Part shown: in pieces, positions 34,608 through 46,117 of the stretch | How positions within the stretch are numbered: the first letter of the stretch is position 1 | Layout: every line of letters begins with the position of its first letter | Origin: Xenopus tropicalis | Taxonomy: Eukaryota; Chordata; Amphibia; Anura; Pipidae | Length of the DNA: 64,000 nt | Direction: 5' to 3' | Assembly: GCF_000004195.4 (NCBI RefSeq) | Contig: NC_030683.2 | Location: 45,211,358-45,275,357 of the forward strand | Notes under the pieces: generated by a model | Databases searched by the model: none | The model's input: the letters and a program-made list of their open reading frames with translations, nothing else | What the model was told of the DNA's origin: nothing | Position numbers and translations under genes: made by a program

Positions 34608-34621
34608 TTGCCCTCTAGTGG
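34608..34621 (-). promoter_or_regulatory. CTCF-like motif, minus strand
   Basis: The minus strand reads CCACTAGAGGGCAA, matching CCASYAGRKGGCRS at 13 of 14 positions, with only the last base off. It is the best of the CTCF-like hits in the window, because the strongly weighted core CCACTAGAGGGC is intact. Its orientation faces the motifs at 4083 and 18843. Confidence 0.5.
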
Positions 34622-35594
34622 CTATAGAAAGAACAAGGCAGAAGGACAAGTAGTAACAATAGCCTGTACTATTCTATAGAATTGTTCTTTAATATCAGAT
34701 TATTTTTTGTATTTTAAATGCCATGCAATAACATGAGTGACATTTATCATGGGGTTTTCTTGTATTTCTAGTGATTTGTAAGCACTGGGGTTTTTTATGT
34801 CATGTTTCAATTTTGAAATATTAGTTATTATCATTTCATGTTATTTATACATCAGAATAGTAAACCTGTTGGGCCCAAATTCCAAACTGAATAATCATTT
34901 GCACATTAAGTGCCACAGATTGTAGAATTTATAGAGCAGAAATTAAGGTACTGTTCTGGCACCACAGACTCTACAGTGCCAAGATACATTGTAACCCATG
35001 AATAAAAAATCCTAGCAACGTACAGCAGAGGCTTAAGCACTTAATGGTAATTACACCCAAATAAGAAATAATTGCACCATAAAAGAAAATTCTTTCCTAC
35101 TTTCTAATATACATCAAACATATTCAGTGATTGTAATATATTTGGGTCTGTACTAGTATCAGTTTGTCCCTTTCCATAGCTGCATTGCTGGTTGTGACTA
35201 AATCTACCACTGAAACAATGTAGCAGTAGTCAACTCTTTTACATACAAGACTCCAGGCTCCACAATGCCTTGCATGTGCTCCGATTAACAGTCTAGTTAA
35301 TTATAATTACAAAACCATGTAAAGCATTGTTGGAACAGTGTTCTTAGCGAGAGGAGAATCGACTACCGCTTCATAGTGTAGAATTCGATTTTCATAGTTT
35401 CGAATTTTAAATAGTTCTGTTACAATTTTAACGGGAGCGTGTCGGGAAAACGTAAAATCTGGGTTCTACTGTCAGACTATTCAGATAACAATGGTGCCCT
35501 TTTTGTCTATGGAAATCAGGTATCTAATCACACGATAGGGTTTCATGCCATGTGAATGAGAGTATAGTTGCAGTGTGATGCAACTTTGCTATAG

Positions 35595-36073
35595 TTAAAG
35601 GGATTCTGTCATGGGAAAACAGGTTGTTTTTTTTTTTTTACAAAACACATCAGTTAATAGAGCTTCTCGAGCTCTTTATTTAATAAAGAAATTTGAAATG
35701 GGGCTTTACATATTCTTAATTTCTCAGGTGCCCTCAGTCATGTGGCTCTGGAAAAACTTCAGTCACATTTTACTGCTGCACTTAAAGTTGGAGTGATATA
35801 ACCTCCCCCCTTCCTTCCAATCAGCAGAACAATGGGCAGGTAACGAGATACCAGCTCCCTTACACCTGTATGGCTAAAAATGCTCCCATGCCTAGCCTAG
35901 TGGTGGATATGAGAATAGCACTCAATAATAAAAATCCAGGTCCGGCTCAGCCAAGTCATGACTCCTTCAGTTACACTGAATAGAAAAAACAATACAATCA
36001 GTTATTTGCAATGTAAACAGTCTAATATAGTAATAACAACTATACCATAAAAATCATGACAGAATCCTTTTAA
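35595..36073. mobile_element. TTAA-flanked MITE (TTAAAGGGATTCTGTCATG)
   Basis: The ends TTAAAGGGATTCTGTCATG and CATGACAGAATCCTTTTAA are inverted repeats, with TTAA at 35595-35598 and 36070-36073. It is 479 bp long with no coding capacity. The interior holds a T12 run after the left end. Confidence 0.85.
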
Positions 36074-36363
36074 AGCAGTCAGATCAAAAGTCAATCTGGG
36101 TTGCACTAAGTCACAGTGAGATGCAAATTTATTTCCAGCTGGTTTTCAAGCTGCTGAAAATGAACTGTGTTGGGCCATGGTCTGCAGTGTCAGTAAGGTC
36201 AACCCTGAAGCAATTACCCCAAACCATCTCCACGGCACGTAACACTCTTCAGCTATAGAATAAGTGGCAGCCTATGTAAATGCTACAAACACTAGCTCTG
36301 ATGCAGAGAGGCACTGCACGTTAAACATAATCAACTAAATCCTGGCAAAATTTGATAGCATCT
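36074..36363. other. Non-coding spacer
   Basis: Nothing recognisable. Confidence 0.5.
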
Positions 36364-36366
36364 TTA

Positions 36367-36694
36367 GGCTGATGCCACACCAGGCGTAGGGCTGATTTTT
36401 TCGGCAAGCGGAAAAACGCTTGCCGAAAATTCAGCCCTACGCCTGCTACTTGTGCCTGCACCCGAATGAATGGGATACGCTCGGGTGCAGGCACATGTAG
36501 CCGATATACGCACGAAAACGCGAGACTTTGCATTCTCTCGCGTTTTCGTGCGTATATTGGCTACATGTGCCTGCACCCGAGCGTATTCCATTCATTCGGG
36601 TGCAGGCACAAGTAGCAGGCGTAGGGCTGAATTTTCGGCAAGCGTTTTTCCGCTTGCCGAAAAAATCAGCCCTACGCCTGGTGTGGCATCAGCC
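36367..36694. mobile_element. 328-bp near-perfect palindromic MITE with nested hairpins
   Basis: The arms 36367-36525 and 36536-36694 are inverted copies differing at only 2 of 159 positions, around a 10-base loop (CTTTGCATTC). The ends are GGCTGATGCCACACC. TTA lies directly outside both ends (36364-36366 and 36695-36697), fitting a 3-bp TWA target duplication. Inside each arm are smaller palindromes: CGGCAAGCG...CGCTTGCCG and GTGCCTGCACCCGA...TCGGGTGCAGGCAC. Many CpGs are still intact, which together with the arm identity argues for a young insertion. The three ORFs of 70-81 residues over it are artefacts of symmetry. Confidence 0.9.
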
Positions 36695-36697
36695 TTA

Positions 36698-38644
36698 AGA
36701 CTGGACACTAATTAGATACACAGGTATGCTTATTATAGGAAAAATAATTGGCAGGGTAATTGATAACCTACATGTTTTCATTACACAAGAGGTGGCCCTT
36801 TGTAGCTGTAAAATTCCCCAAATGAAACAAATAACTGCAGGGCATCACTCAGTTGCATGAGAATCTTGTCAACCAACTCGGCTATAATTTAATATAATCT
36901 TAATGCAATCTCACAAAAAGTCACAGTGAACTCAATATCTGCCTTTTGGGCATGCTGAGAGATGTGCAGCTGGGCATGAATAGGCATATTGCAGCGATGA
37001 TCAACACCCTTACAGCAGAATCCTGGAAGTAGGTTTTACGATTATATAGTGTTAGAGTGTTTAATTAAAGCAAAATATTTCCTTTTTTATAAGCAAGGTC
37101 ACCTTTTTATTTTATATTTCTTTTAATATGATTGGAAACAACAGGGAAATCTGCACAGTGAACGAAATGTGAACCAAGTTTACTGACATGTATATTTATG
37201 AAAATAAATGGGAACATTTCTTATTATTTATTCTGCTGCTGTAAGATAAAACGGAGAATTCAAATACTGAAATTAATTTCATCTCTAATTTTCACCCATT
37301 GATAAACACGCTTCTTAAAATCCCACAGGAATGAATAGAACGTAAATGTTTATTTATTAAGCTCTAAACTAAAATTTTAATAAATCTGGCCCTAAGTCTG
37401 GGAAAGGTAACTAAGATAGTGGTGTGGCGCTGCATTTGTGTTTTTTGCCTGGTCCAGGGAAATCTTAGTTCGATTCACAGGCAAGGTTCCTAGCATACTG
37501 CACCCACCAGTGAGTTAGGGTTTTTCTTTTCCTTTAATGCTAGAAAATGGCTATGATCACAAGAATAGTCAGTTTAACCCCTATATCAGTTGCTTACTGA
37601 AGCATTGCATGTTCCTGGAAGACAGGGACTAATGGTACCATAATTTATATGTGGGGGTAAGAGCATAAAGTCAAATTTGGACTCACATCCTTTAGCACTA
37701 GGGAGAGGAACTAGGCACTATGGAGAGGGAAAAACCCTGTGGATAAAACCTGCCCTTCCCTTTGGGCATTAAAAGTTCATGTAGTAAATAAGAGAATGAA
37801 ATTAGGGTTAGAAACTATCATAGGGTGTGGGTATGGGTGGAGGGTTGGCTCTGGGTTCAGCTTCCAGTAGGTTCATATTGATATGCTCCTTTGTGCAGGT
37901 CCTGACTCTGATGCAATAGGTCTTCATGAGAATTGTAAATCTTCCAAAATTTCTGTAAAAACTAATAGTGATGTTGCTAACCATATGAAATGACAAGTCA
38001 TGGGGCTCATAGCAATATCCTGTTAGGCCAACACATCACCAAGCATATGTTGAAACTACCCAAGGCTGCTTTCTGTTTTTGCCCCTTGATACAGCAAATT
38101 AATCTATTGTCGGGCAGGCATGTTGTCTGCCTTGTATTCCATCTGCTAAACATGCAACACCAAAATCCATGATTTCACCTTTGTTTTCTCCCATTGTGTT
38201 TATGGGGAATAGTGTGATAGCAGAAAAGTATGGGCAGTTTGTGCCACAGGCCCTAATGCAGATCACACACAAGCCACTGACTGATAGTACCTACCTGTCC
38301 TGCTCACTGTGAGTATGTACACTGTAGGCAAATAAATAGTATCTCTGTGCAGCTTTAGCCACTTGTGCTTACAACACTGGGTGCATATTATCTTGTTTAT
38401 CCTTCTGCCGATATTACTGTGTACCGTGGGCACGTGTGGATTGGGTCAGTGAGTGGGAGGTTTAGGATAACTATTCCTGCCTTTCTTATCTGATAGCTTA
38501 CTGCCGATTCCTGACAAATGCTTTCTTACAAAGGAAATGCATGGGTTTGATTTATCTGTAATCTGTGTGTGTGTGTTTGTCATGAAAATCTATCTTGGAA
38601 TATGCTAGTCAGTTACACCATTATATATTTTGTCTGGCAGGCAG
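36698..38644. other. Non-coding flank, no gene seen
   Basis: No exon-like ORF and no repeat named. The ORFs are at most 62 residues. Confidence 0.5.
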
Positions 38645-39064
38645 AGTATGGCACGCACAGGCAGCATAGGGCAGGCCAAGTATGGCACGCACAGGCAGCA
38701 TATGGCAGGCCGAGTATGGCATGCACAGGCAGCATAGGGCAGGCCGAGTATGGCACACACAGGCAGCATAGGGCAGGCCCAGTATGGCACGCACAGGCAG
38801 CATATGGCAGGCCGAGTATGGCATGCACAGGCAGCATAGGGCAGGCCGAGTATGGCACACACAGGCAGCATAGGGCAGGCCCAGTATGGCACGCACAGGC
38901 AGCATAGGGCAGGCCAAGTATGGCACGCACAGGCAGCATAGGGCAGGCAGGGTATAGCACACATAGGCATGGTAGGGCAGGGAGAGTATGGCCCACACAG
39001 TCAGGGTTGGGCAGGCAGAGTATGGCACACACAGGCAGGGTAGGGCAGGCAGAGTATGGCAGCC
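38645..39064. repeat. 34-bp minisatellite with 102-bp higher-order unit
   Basis: There are twelve full units and one partial unit, starting every 34 bases from 38645; the unit begins AGTATGGCACGCACAGGC. Units 2-3-4 (38679-38780) and 5-6-7 (38781-38882) are identical triplets, so the array also has a 102-bp period. Units 1 and 8 are identical. Units 10-12 are diverged, as is usual at array edges. Because 34 is not a multiple of three and the minus strand of the unit has no stop in any frame, all three minus frames stay open across it (121, 169 and 135 codons). These are not genes. It is not a CRISPR array, as there are no unique spacers. Confidence 0.95.
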
Positions 39065-39828
39065 AGTTAGACAGCACTGACTTTAAAGATTGCAAACACC
39101 CACTGTTACCAAACTGCAACACCCAGCTATCCCTCCAACTGCAGGAGGGCTGCTGGTTTGATATCCCTGATTTATAAACCTACTCCCCAGATGGGGCTCC
39201 TGCCTTTCTGCATTGCCAGGGTCTCACATTTCTTTAAGTCCAGTCCTGCCTACCGCTAAGCAGGAACCAGTACACAGTGCTCACTAACATACCCAGTGTT
39301 AATTATAATGTTACATGCACAAATGCACATGTTTCTGGGAGAATACTGAGAGGCACACATACAGGAAATCTGGAACATATGACAGCAATTATATAAACCA
39401 AGACAAATAAACATAATCAGACCACAAATCTATGTTAGTAGTGTTTGAAATTTGATACATACACATGATCAAACACACACACAGCTATGTATAAACACAT
39501 TGCTGACAATATATTAATACATTTTGATGATAATGATGCCAGACATTCTGCATGCCCAGCCATCAGATCATGTTACGGGTGCAACCACATCTATTCAAAG
39601 TGGTCTTTATCAATTAAACCGCTTTTTTGTATGACTTTCACCTCAAGACAGGATGGAGTGCATTTACTGCCTATTTTTCACACAGAACCAATACATTTCT
39701 ACACTCTAAATATGTGATGGTTGTAGATGTTTTTTCCTATTATTCACTAATATTGCAGATAAATAAATAGTTTGGTTATGTAGCTAGAAAGGCCATGGAC
39801 TAGACCTGCAGCTTGTAGATATTAGAGC
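39065..39828. other. Non-coding spacer
   Basis: This follows the minisatellite; no gene or named repeat seen. Confidence 0.5.
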
Positions 39829-40056
39829 TTAAAGGACAAGGAAAGCTGAATTCCAGATAATGCCCAATATAGTCTTCTCCTCATGTCTAATCTAAAAAAG
39901 AACATTAACAGGTACAGGTAAGATGGCAGCACTGTGCTCCTTTACAGATTAATGCTTCTTTGCAGAAAAATCCACTGGCCTGGGGAAAAAACTTAGCAAC
40001 TGAATTACTGGGAGTGCCCACAATATTCAGTAAATTCATTTTTCTTGTCCTTTCAA
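39829..40056. mobile_element. MITE family C-like copy (TTAAAGGACAAGGAAAG)
   Basis: The left end is TTAAAGGACAAGGAAAGC. The right end is TTTTTCTTGTCCTTTCAA, in which the terminal TTAA has changed to TCAA. It has no ORF. Confidence 0.7.
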
Positions 40057-42079
40057 TCAATGCACTGCGGTAAAAACTATATACCTAGTTTGCTGCATAT
40101 TTCAGTATTCCTGTAGGTCCACTGAATGAACATAGAAGTGAACTCGTAAAAGATGAAGCTGTCAAATCATAAGAATAGGGCATATAATTGGTCTCTAGAC
40201 TAGAGACTACAGAGAATAGAGATAGTTAAAAGTCATTAAAAGGATTTTGTTAATACAGTGTTCTATTTTAAAATAACACTTTGATTTTGTACCAGTGTAA
40301 GAAGGTGAAATGGATTTATATGTAAAAATGAAGGTAATATTTAATTCATCCAATGTTCCCCTAGAGCAGTGCTGTCCAGCGTATTGTGTGTAGTGGGCCA
40401 AGTATTTATGGCATAGAATGTTCAAGGGCCACATTAAATTAAAATGATGATGAATCAGCAGAAAAGAAGATGGGGAGCTACTGGGGCATCTTCGGTGGCA
40501 CAGATCTTCCCTGCTAAATGCCTGTGGGTGCCTTGGGCTGGTACAGAAGCCCTACTTCTTTTGTTAAGCTTTAGTTCTTCTTTAACTTTCAATAAATCCT
40601 TTTTTAGTAAATCAATGGGTCCTATTTTTAACTTAATTTAAATGCTGGTTAGTATTGCCCCAAATTAACCAAATTAAGATAACAATAAGCAACCCCCCCA
40701 ATCTTGGAACCTTGTTTATCACTTTGTGGGGCACCTTCAGCATGTACTGTAAGCACTGGGGCTGCCCACCGGTGTATGCTTTGCCACAGTTGCTGACATA
40801 TGAACATAATGCAAAATATCTTTATGGCAAAGACACCATAAGGCACATTAGCACTGAATTAACTTTAATACTAACAACATGTTTGGTTGTTAACCCTTTA
40901 ATAAATGAATATGATAAAGGCATTCTCCTTTAGAACTGTAACCCTACCTTGGCTAAAAAAGTGCCTTACCAGCTAGATCAGGTAGAACATGGGTCACAAT
41001 GGACTTCCTAGATAGGTCCTCACTAAGTTGAGAAGGAAGGCAGAAGGTGTTGTGAAACTACACCTCTTTTCTGAAATAAAAATTGGATGCCAAAGGTTCT
41101 TGAAAACGAACAAAAATGGGTTTATTGTCAAATACACACTACAGGTTTTATACCCAGAGGGTGTGTTACATGCATATCCTGTGTGCCTTGCATCATGCTT
41201 TTTAGAAGGTTGGTTCTGCTTCTGATTTTCTTTTTTTATTCCTAATGAACACCACCAGTTTGGGCATTGAAATGTACTAGGCTAGGTAACCGAAATATAT
41301 TCACTTATTAAGGGCAGACTCGGCATTTACTGTATATTTCATGTTCTATTTTGGGGATGCTACAAGTGGCATTGCCTGTGAATCTGCACTTCATATATGC
41401 TATAAGGTCTTGTAACAACACCTCTGGGCAGGCAGGTCATGCAGTACCCAAGGTGGTTATGACAATACGCTCCTATGCAAGTGTATTTGTGCAAATACAA
41501 GCCTTACCCTGGGGCCTGTTATAGTGCATCTGTCAGGATATGAGAGATATTTACCAGATTAAACATGCAAAAATTACCAGAAGATGACCTGCGAGGGAGA
41601 TTTACTGTACTTGTTTTTGTTAAAGCTTTCAACCCTGCTTTCTCCCGCCAGAAAAGGAGAAAGAGAATTAAAGGACTTGCATGAGATTTATAAATGTATC
41701 TGGGTCTGATATTAACCAGCAGGTGCCACAGAAAATGTACCAGTAAACAAGCTGTCTAATTGTAGCCAAAGGAATTGACTTCTTGGTTGCAGACATGGGA
41801 GATTTTACTCAGTGATGATATGATAGAATTGCCTGCAAAAATACTGTATATTGCAGTATATTAATTAACATTTTAATTTACCTTTTAAATCCTCAGTTTT
41901 TATGTTATTATTATTTTTTTTTAATATATGGGTATATTTACTATAAAGGCCTGGAAGGAGCAGTCTTGAACATTTCTTGACATCTGGCACTCAGATATAA
42001 TTGATATCTTTTCTCTGTATCTTATCAAAGGCGAAAACCCAAAGACAAAGTGGCAAATTCTCTGAGAATAATGTATGAC
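40057..42079. other. Non-coding flank with small repeat scraps
   Basis: A CAGTGCTGTCCAG word followed by GTGGGCCAAG and AGGGCCACATT at 40370-40436 looks like a short hAT-type repeat fragment. No exon is supported in the rest. Confidence 0.4.
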
Positions 42080-42800
42080 AGTTGTTATGACAAATACAGG
42101 TAGGAGCTAGTAAGTAAGTAGTAGTTGGGTGTGAGCTCACTCAAGGATTGAGAAATAGGTTAGCCAGTAAGGACAGCCTGTTGTCCCAACAAGGAGTGAC
42201 TACTTTCTGGGCACAGTGTGCCATTTAGGCAATTGGAGCGTTCATGCATAGGTTAGAGGAGAACCTATGGGAGCTGTAGGGAGAAGCTTGGGCACTGTAT
42301 GCAGGACACCACAGAGAAACAGAGGGTCTATTAGGAGAGGAGACCCCCTGTAGGGCTAAAGGCATTCTGCTAGTGCATTTACACATGACAGGGGTCCTGG
42401 AGGCTCTGTGTGAGGAACGCTGTGTGAGGATTGTAGAGAATTTTTAGAGTACTCATTTGTGTGTAACCAATCTACTTTGAGTTGGTAACCAGTACTCCAG
42501 TTTGTAACCTGCCTCCCTGCAAGAAGCTAATTAATCAGTGCCCTGATTTATCGCACTGCTATGTACCATGCCTGATTCTTGTAGTAAAGGTCATCCCTAT
42601 ACTTGTAATGGGTCCCAGCCAGCCACAGGCAGCCCCCTTAAACACACAGGTTCTCGCAATATGGTCATCCAATCAGCTTTTGCTTTTTGCTTTCTGCTTC
42701 ACAACTCTAGCTGGCATTTTGTATCTGCATTTTTATCATCAAGCAACAGAAAATTGGACCTGTACCATGTTAATTGACCTGCTGCAGTAAATGCTAAGAT
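42080..42800 (+). repeat. GC-richer block, possibly LTR-derived
   Basis: The base composition and phrases such as GGAGAGGAGACCCCCTGTAG and TTGTAGTAAAGGTCATCCC look like an LTR with its U5 region. However, I could not define TG...CA boundaries or a target duplication. The 102-residue ORF at 42482-42790 has no domain. Confidence 0.2.
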
Positions 42801-43906
42801 TAATACTAAAGGGCCCCTTGCAATGCATTTGCAGTCATCACTGCATGGCACCCATGGACTAATACCCTGGGTCAGTTTACTTTCAGCAGACAGGAGTGCT
42901 GGCCCAGGGTGGAAGGTTAGGGAATATATTAACTGGGGGTGGCTAAGACATTGGAACCCCCCAGTGGATCATTTTACAGGTCTTTTAATAAATCAGCCAT
43001 TTTGAATCCAACATCTCCTTTCAATCTGTGTTGCACTGTTATCTAACACTAATAACCCTTTTTCCCAGCAATATCTTCTTCCCATATCAGGGGTTGGTGC
43101 AAAATGAGAGAATAAAATATATATTGACTTATTTGCTAAAAGAATAAAAAATAACTAGCCAGTTTACCATGCTTTTTACCCACAATACAACAACCATTGC
43201 CAAAACTCCAACATATTTGTGCCCACCTCAATAGAACACAGAATTTTGCATCACATAATATAAGTTCAAGATTAGTAAATTGCATAATGGGTGCAACTTG
43301 CATCTGTCAGTGAATGGGTGGCACATCCAGGCATGAACTTACAGTACAACGCATTCTATTGCATGTGATTCATTTAGCACAAACTATCGATGCAACCCAC
43401 AGAGGGAGTCATGTACTTAGCTCCTAGTGCTGCATCTAGCGATCATTAATAGGCTATTAAGGAGTATTAAAATATTTGGGAAATGCACATGTAACTGTTT
43501 CAATCAGTGAATTGCATTTTATATCTGTTGATGCAGATTATCCAGGGAACCCAGCACACTCCTACACAGCATTAACAGAGAATCTTGCTGATAACAAATT
43601 GTATGTGTTTTATTAGCTTCATAAATATAGATACTTGCAGTTACTGTTGCACAGTTATTAGCACTGAGCTTAAAAAATAAATTGCTGCTATTAAAAAGTA
43701 TCTTTCGGTGTAATTAACAAGGTTATGTAAATCAATAATATAGCTGTGTTTTAGCTGCTTAAACATGCTAATTGTTGAAAATGTTTGATCTTAATCCCCA
43801 GAGTCCATTTCCTCATCCTGTATAGAATTTTCTCTATTCTCAGTTGCGAGCTGGAGATTTCCGGAGCTTAGAATTTAATAGTTCTTGGTACTACTACAGT
43901 ACAATT
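42801..43906. other. Non-coding; 43.5-43.88 kb looks constrained
   Basis: No gene is supported. The stretch 43510-43880 lacks repeats and is dense in words such as GTAATTAACAAGG, TTTAGCTGC and GCTAATTGTTG, typical of conserved developmental non-coding DNA. This is an impression, not a measurement. Confidence 0.35.
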
Positions 43907-44664
43907 AGGTATGGGATCTGTTATCTGGAAACCTATTATCCAGAAAGCTCTGAATTATGGAGAGGCCATCTCCCATAGACTCCGTTTTAAACAAATAATT
44001 CAGATTTTTAAAAATCATTTCTTTGTAATAATAAAACAGTACCTTGTACTTGATCCAAACTAAGATATAATTAACCCTTTTTAGAGACAAATTTAATGTT
44101 TAAATTATTTTTAGCAGACTGCCCTGAAACCCAAAATTCTGGCGCAAAGTTACAGAATTTATGGGAACAGAACTGGATCTTCCGCAAGTATTTAACCCGA
44201 CCACCTGTGTACTGGGCATCCTAGACGCGCTGGTACCCAGAAAGAACACAAAACTACTAATGAGATTACTACTCTTCTATGCCAAAAAAACCATTGCCCT
44301 GCACTGGATGGGTCCGACATCTCCATCACTCCGTAAATGGATCAACTTGGTCAACTCGCAAATGGGTCTGTACAAGCTTACCTACCTCGCCAGAGGCTGC
44401 CCAGCAAAATTTGAACATATCTGGTCACCTTGGATAGGGTCACCAGCCACAACAGCATAATAACGGGTTACTCTCCAATCCCTGCCTTTTTTTTTCTTTC
44501 CCCTTCTCCTTCTTTTCCTTTCTACATGCTATTTTACTTTATTGTTAAAAATCAATAAAAATCAACCTTTAAAAAAAAAAAATATTTTTAGCAGACTTAA
44601 GGTAGAGATCCAAAATTATGGAAAAATTCCTTATCCGCAGAACCTCAGGTCCCGAGCATTACTA
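43907..44664. mobile_element. MITE family A copy split by a LINE insertion
   Basis: The left piece (43907-44120) begins AGGTATGGGATCTGTTATCT. The right piece (44583-44664) holds AGCAGACTTAAGGTAGAGATC and CTCAGGTCCCGAGCATT. The far inverted repeat is missing, so the element was also truncated. Confidence 0.8.
44121..44582 (+). mobile_element. L1/Tx1-like LINE 3' end inserted in MITE
   Basis: The insert is bounded by the 15-bp direct repeat TATTTTTAGCAGACT (44106-44120 and 44583-44597). It ends in AATAAAAATC and a poly(A) run, the full signature of target-primed reverse transcription. Coding text at 44161-44460 reads, near its end, KWINLVNSQMGLYKLTYLARG followed after five residues by FEHIWSPW. 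This resembles the W...W C-terminus of L1/Tx1-group ORF2 proteins in fish and frogs. It is severely 5'-truncated and not functional. Confidence 0.85.
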
Positions 44665-45111
44665 ATGAGATAATCAGTTTGATCTGTGGAATATGATGTA
44701 TTGTTTGTTTTTTGGATGTTGCTAGGGTGGTTATTGTATTGTTTTCATTACAGTTTCATTTTTAGACCCCTCTTTTATTTAGCATCAAGTGATTTTGGTT
44801 GGCTGTCCTAGAGGAGCCTTTATCAGTCAACTGTATTCAAAGTGATCCTTGATGTCTACATTTCCTCCAAAAAATACAAAACCAATAGAGACCCTTTGCT
44901 TTAATTGGGCAGTTAAAATCCTGTCTATAAAATAAGCTTTTTTTAGATTTCTTTTTTTAGATGTATTTTAGGAGGCAAAATCAGAATGACCAGCTTTGTA
45001 TAGCTATAGACCTATAGCAGATAAATAATGTAGATCCATCCATGTCAAGAGCATTGGCAAGTAACAGAAATAGACAATTGCTGTTTCTGTCAGTGAAATA
45101 AAGCACATTTA
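44665..45111. other. Non-coding spacer
   Basis: No gene or named repeat seen. Confidence 0.5.
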
Positions 45112-45284
45112 GGGGCATATTTATTATAGCGTGTAAGCCCCAGTGATATTGACCATAGCAACTAATTAGATCTTTGCTTTTGTTTTCTAACTTGTAGGTG
45201 ACCGTTCATATCTAATTGCTGTTTTATTGATATGGGCAATATCACCGGTGATATTGGCTTACACACTATAATAAATATGTCCCT
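45112..45284. mobile_element. Palindromic MITE family D copy
   Basis: The inverted ends GGGGCATATTTATTATAG and TATAATAAATATGTCCC enclose GTGTAAGCC.../GGCTTACAC and AGTGATATTG/CAATATCACCG. It has the same architecture as the element at 19577-19767 in the fam241b intron. Confidence 0.75.
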
Positions 45285-46117
45285 TAAAAGTTTTTCAAGA
45301 TCAGCATTTTAAGGACAAGTGCACCTAGGACCCTTGTTATTAACACAATGACAGACAGGAGCCTTCCCACAAGTAACACTAGAGATTGCAGAGATAGTAA
45401 AGTATTTTACATGCACTGAGGGGCAGGTATTTTTGGGAGCTTTGTTGCCTGCAAGAGAGGAGATTTCCAACAGGTATTGATGGGCCATTTTTTTCATCAG
45501 GCATGAATTAGTGGCGAAATTCAGCATTTTGCCATTGGGGAATTTGTTTGCCAAGACTGCTACAAAAATTTGCTGCAACAAAAAAAGTTAATTGACTTTA
45601 ATGTATTTGGAGTGAGAAAAAGGTTGTGCGTGTACTTAAGAAATAATTGTTGCATGAAAAAATGCGTTTCAGGAACTTTTAGCCCTTTCGCGAATTTCGC
45701 TGGAGTTTCATGAGTTTTTTGTCGAACCTAAATGGACAGATTCACTTATCACTTCCCTCAGGCAACAAAGCACCTGCCTGTCATTACCCCAATTAGTCAG
45801 TCCTGTAAGTAACATTAGAATGTGACTGTGCAACCGCACGTGTCCTACAGCTTCGCTCTAATAGTCTAAATTGCTACTTTCAGTGGGTGTAACATCCAGG
45901 GGCAAGTTTAAAAACATATGTCAAATATTTTATTCTAAATAAAAGCTGCAAAAGTTGGTGTAAAATAAATTATTTTAAAAATGATTGTGATGTCCACTTT
46001 GACACTATATAGATAATTTTTATTGTATATAAAAATGTAGACACTATATAGACAATAATTTTTTAAACAAAGAACTCACAATTTTAAGACCATTTTAGAG
46101 CAACTGACATTTTTCAT
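45285..46117. other. Non-coding spacer
   Basis: The part 45600-45740 resembles the frog repeat family seen at 50.0-50.4 kb, but without clear ends. No gene is supported. Confidence 0.4.

Larger units (their letters stand above)
32842..35594. other. Non-coding with simple repeats; no gene seen
   Basis: Simple repeats occur at 33174-33190 (TA) and 33776-33806 (TAA). The 101-residue minus-strand ORF at 33284-33589 lies in a GC-richer patch that looks like an unnamed repeat. Around 34165-34390 is a block resembling the one at 23.9 kb. A CTCF-like site lies at 34608-34621. Confidence 0.45.

Noticed and set aside
36321..36715. Three ORFs of 70-81 codons on both strands
   Set aside because: Mirror-image translations of the 328-bp palindrome.
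38645..39064. CRISPR-like array
   Set aside because: The 34-bp units abut directly with no unique spacers, and the genome is vertebrate.
38605..39122. Three overlapping minus-strand ORFs of 121-169 codons
   Set aside because: They arise because the 34-bp minisatellite unit has no stop in any minus frame; composition is a repeat artefact.
42482..42790. 102-codon ORF with hydrophobic stretch
   Set aside because: The hydrophobic run is T-rich chance sequence; no signal peptide logic, splice context or known family.
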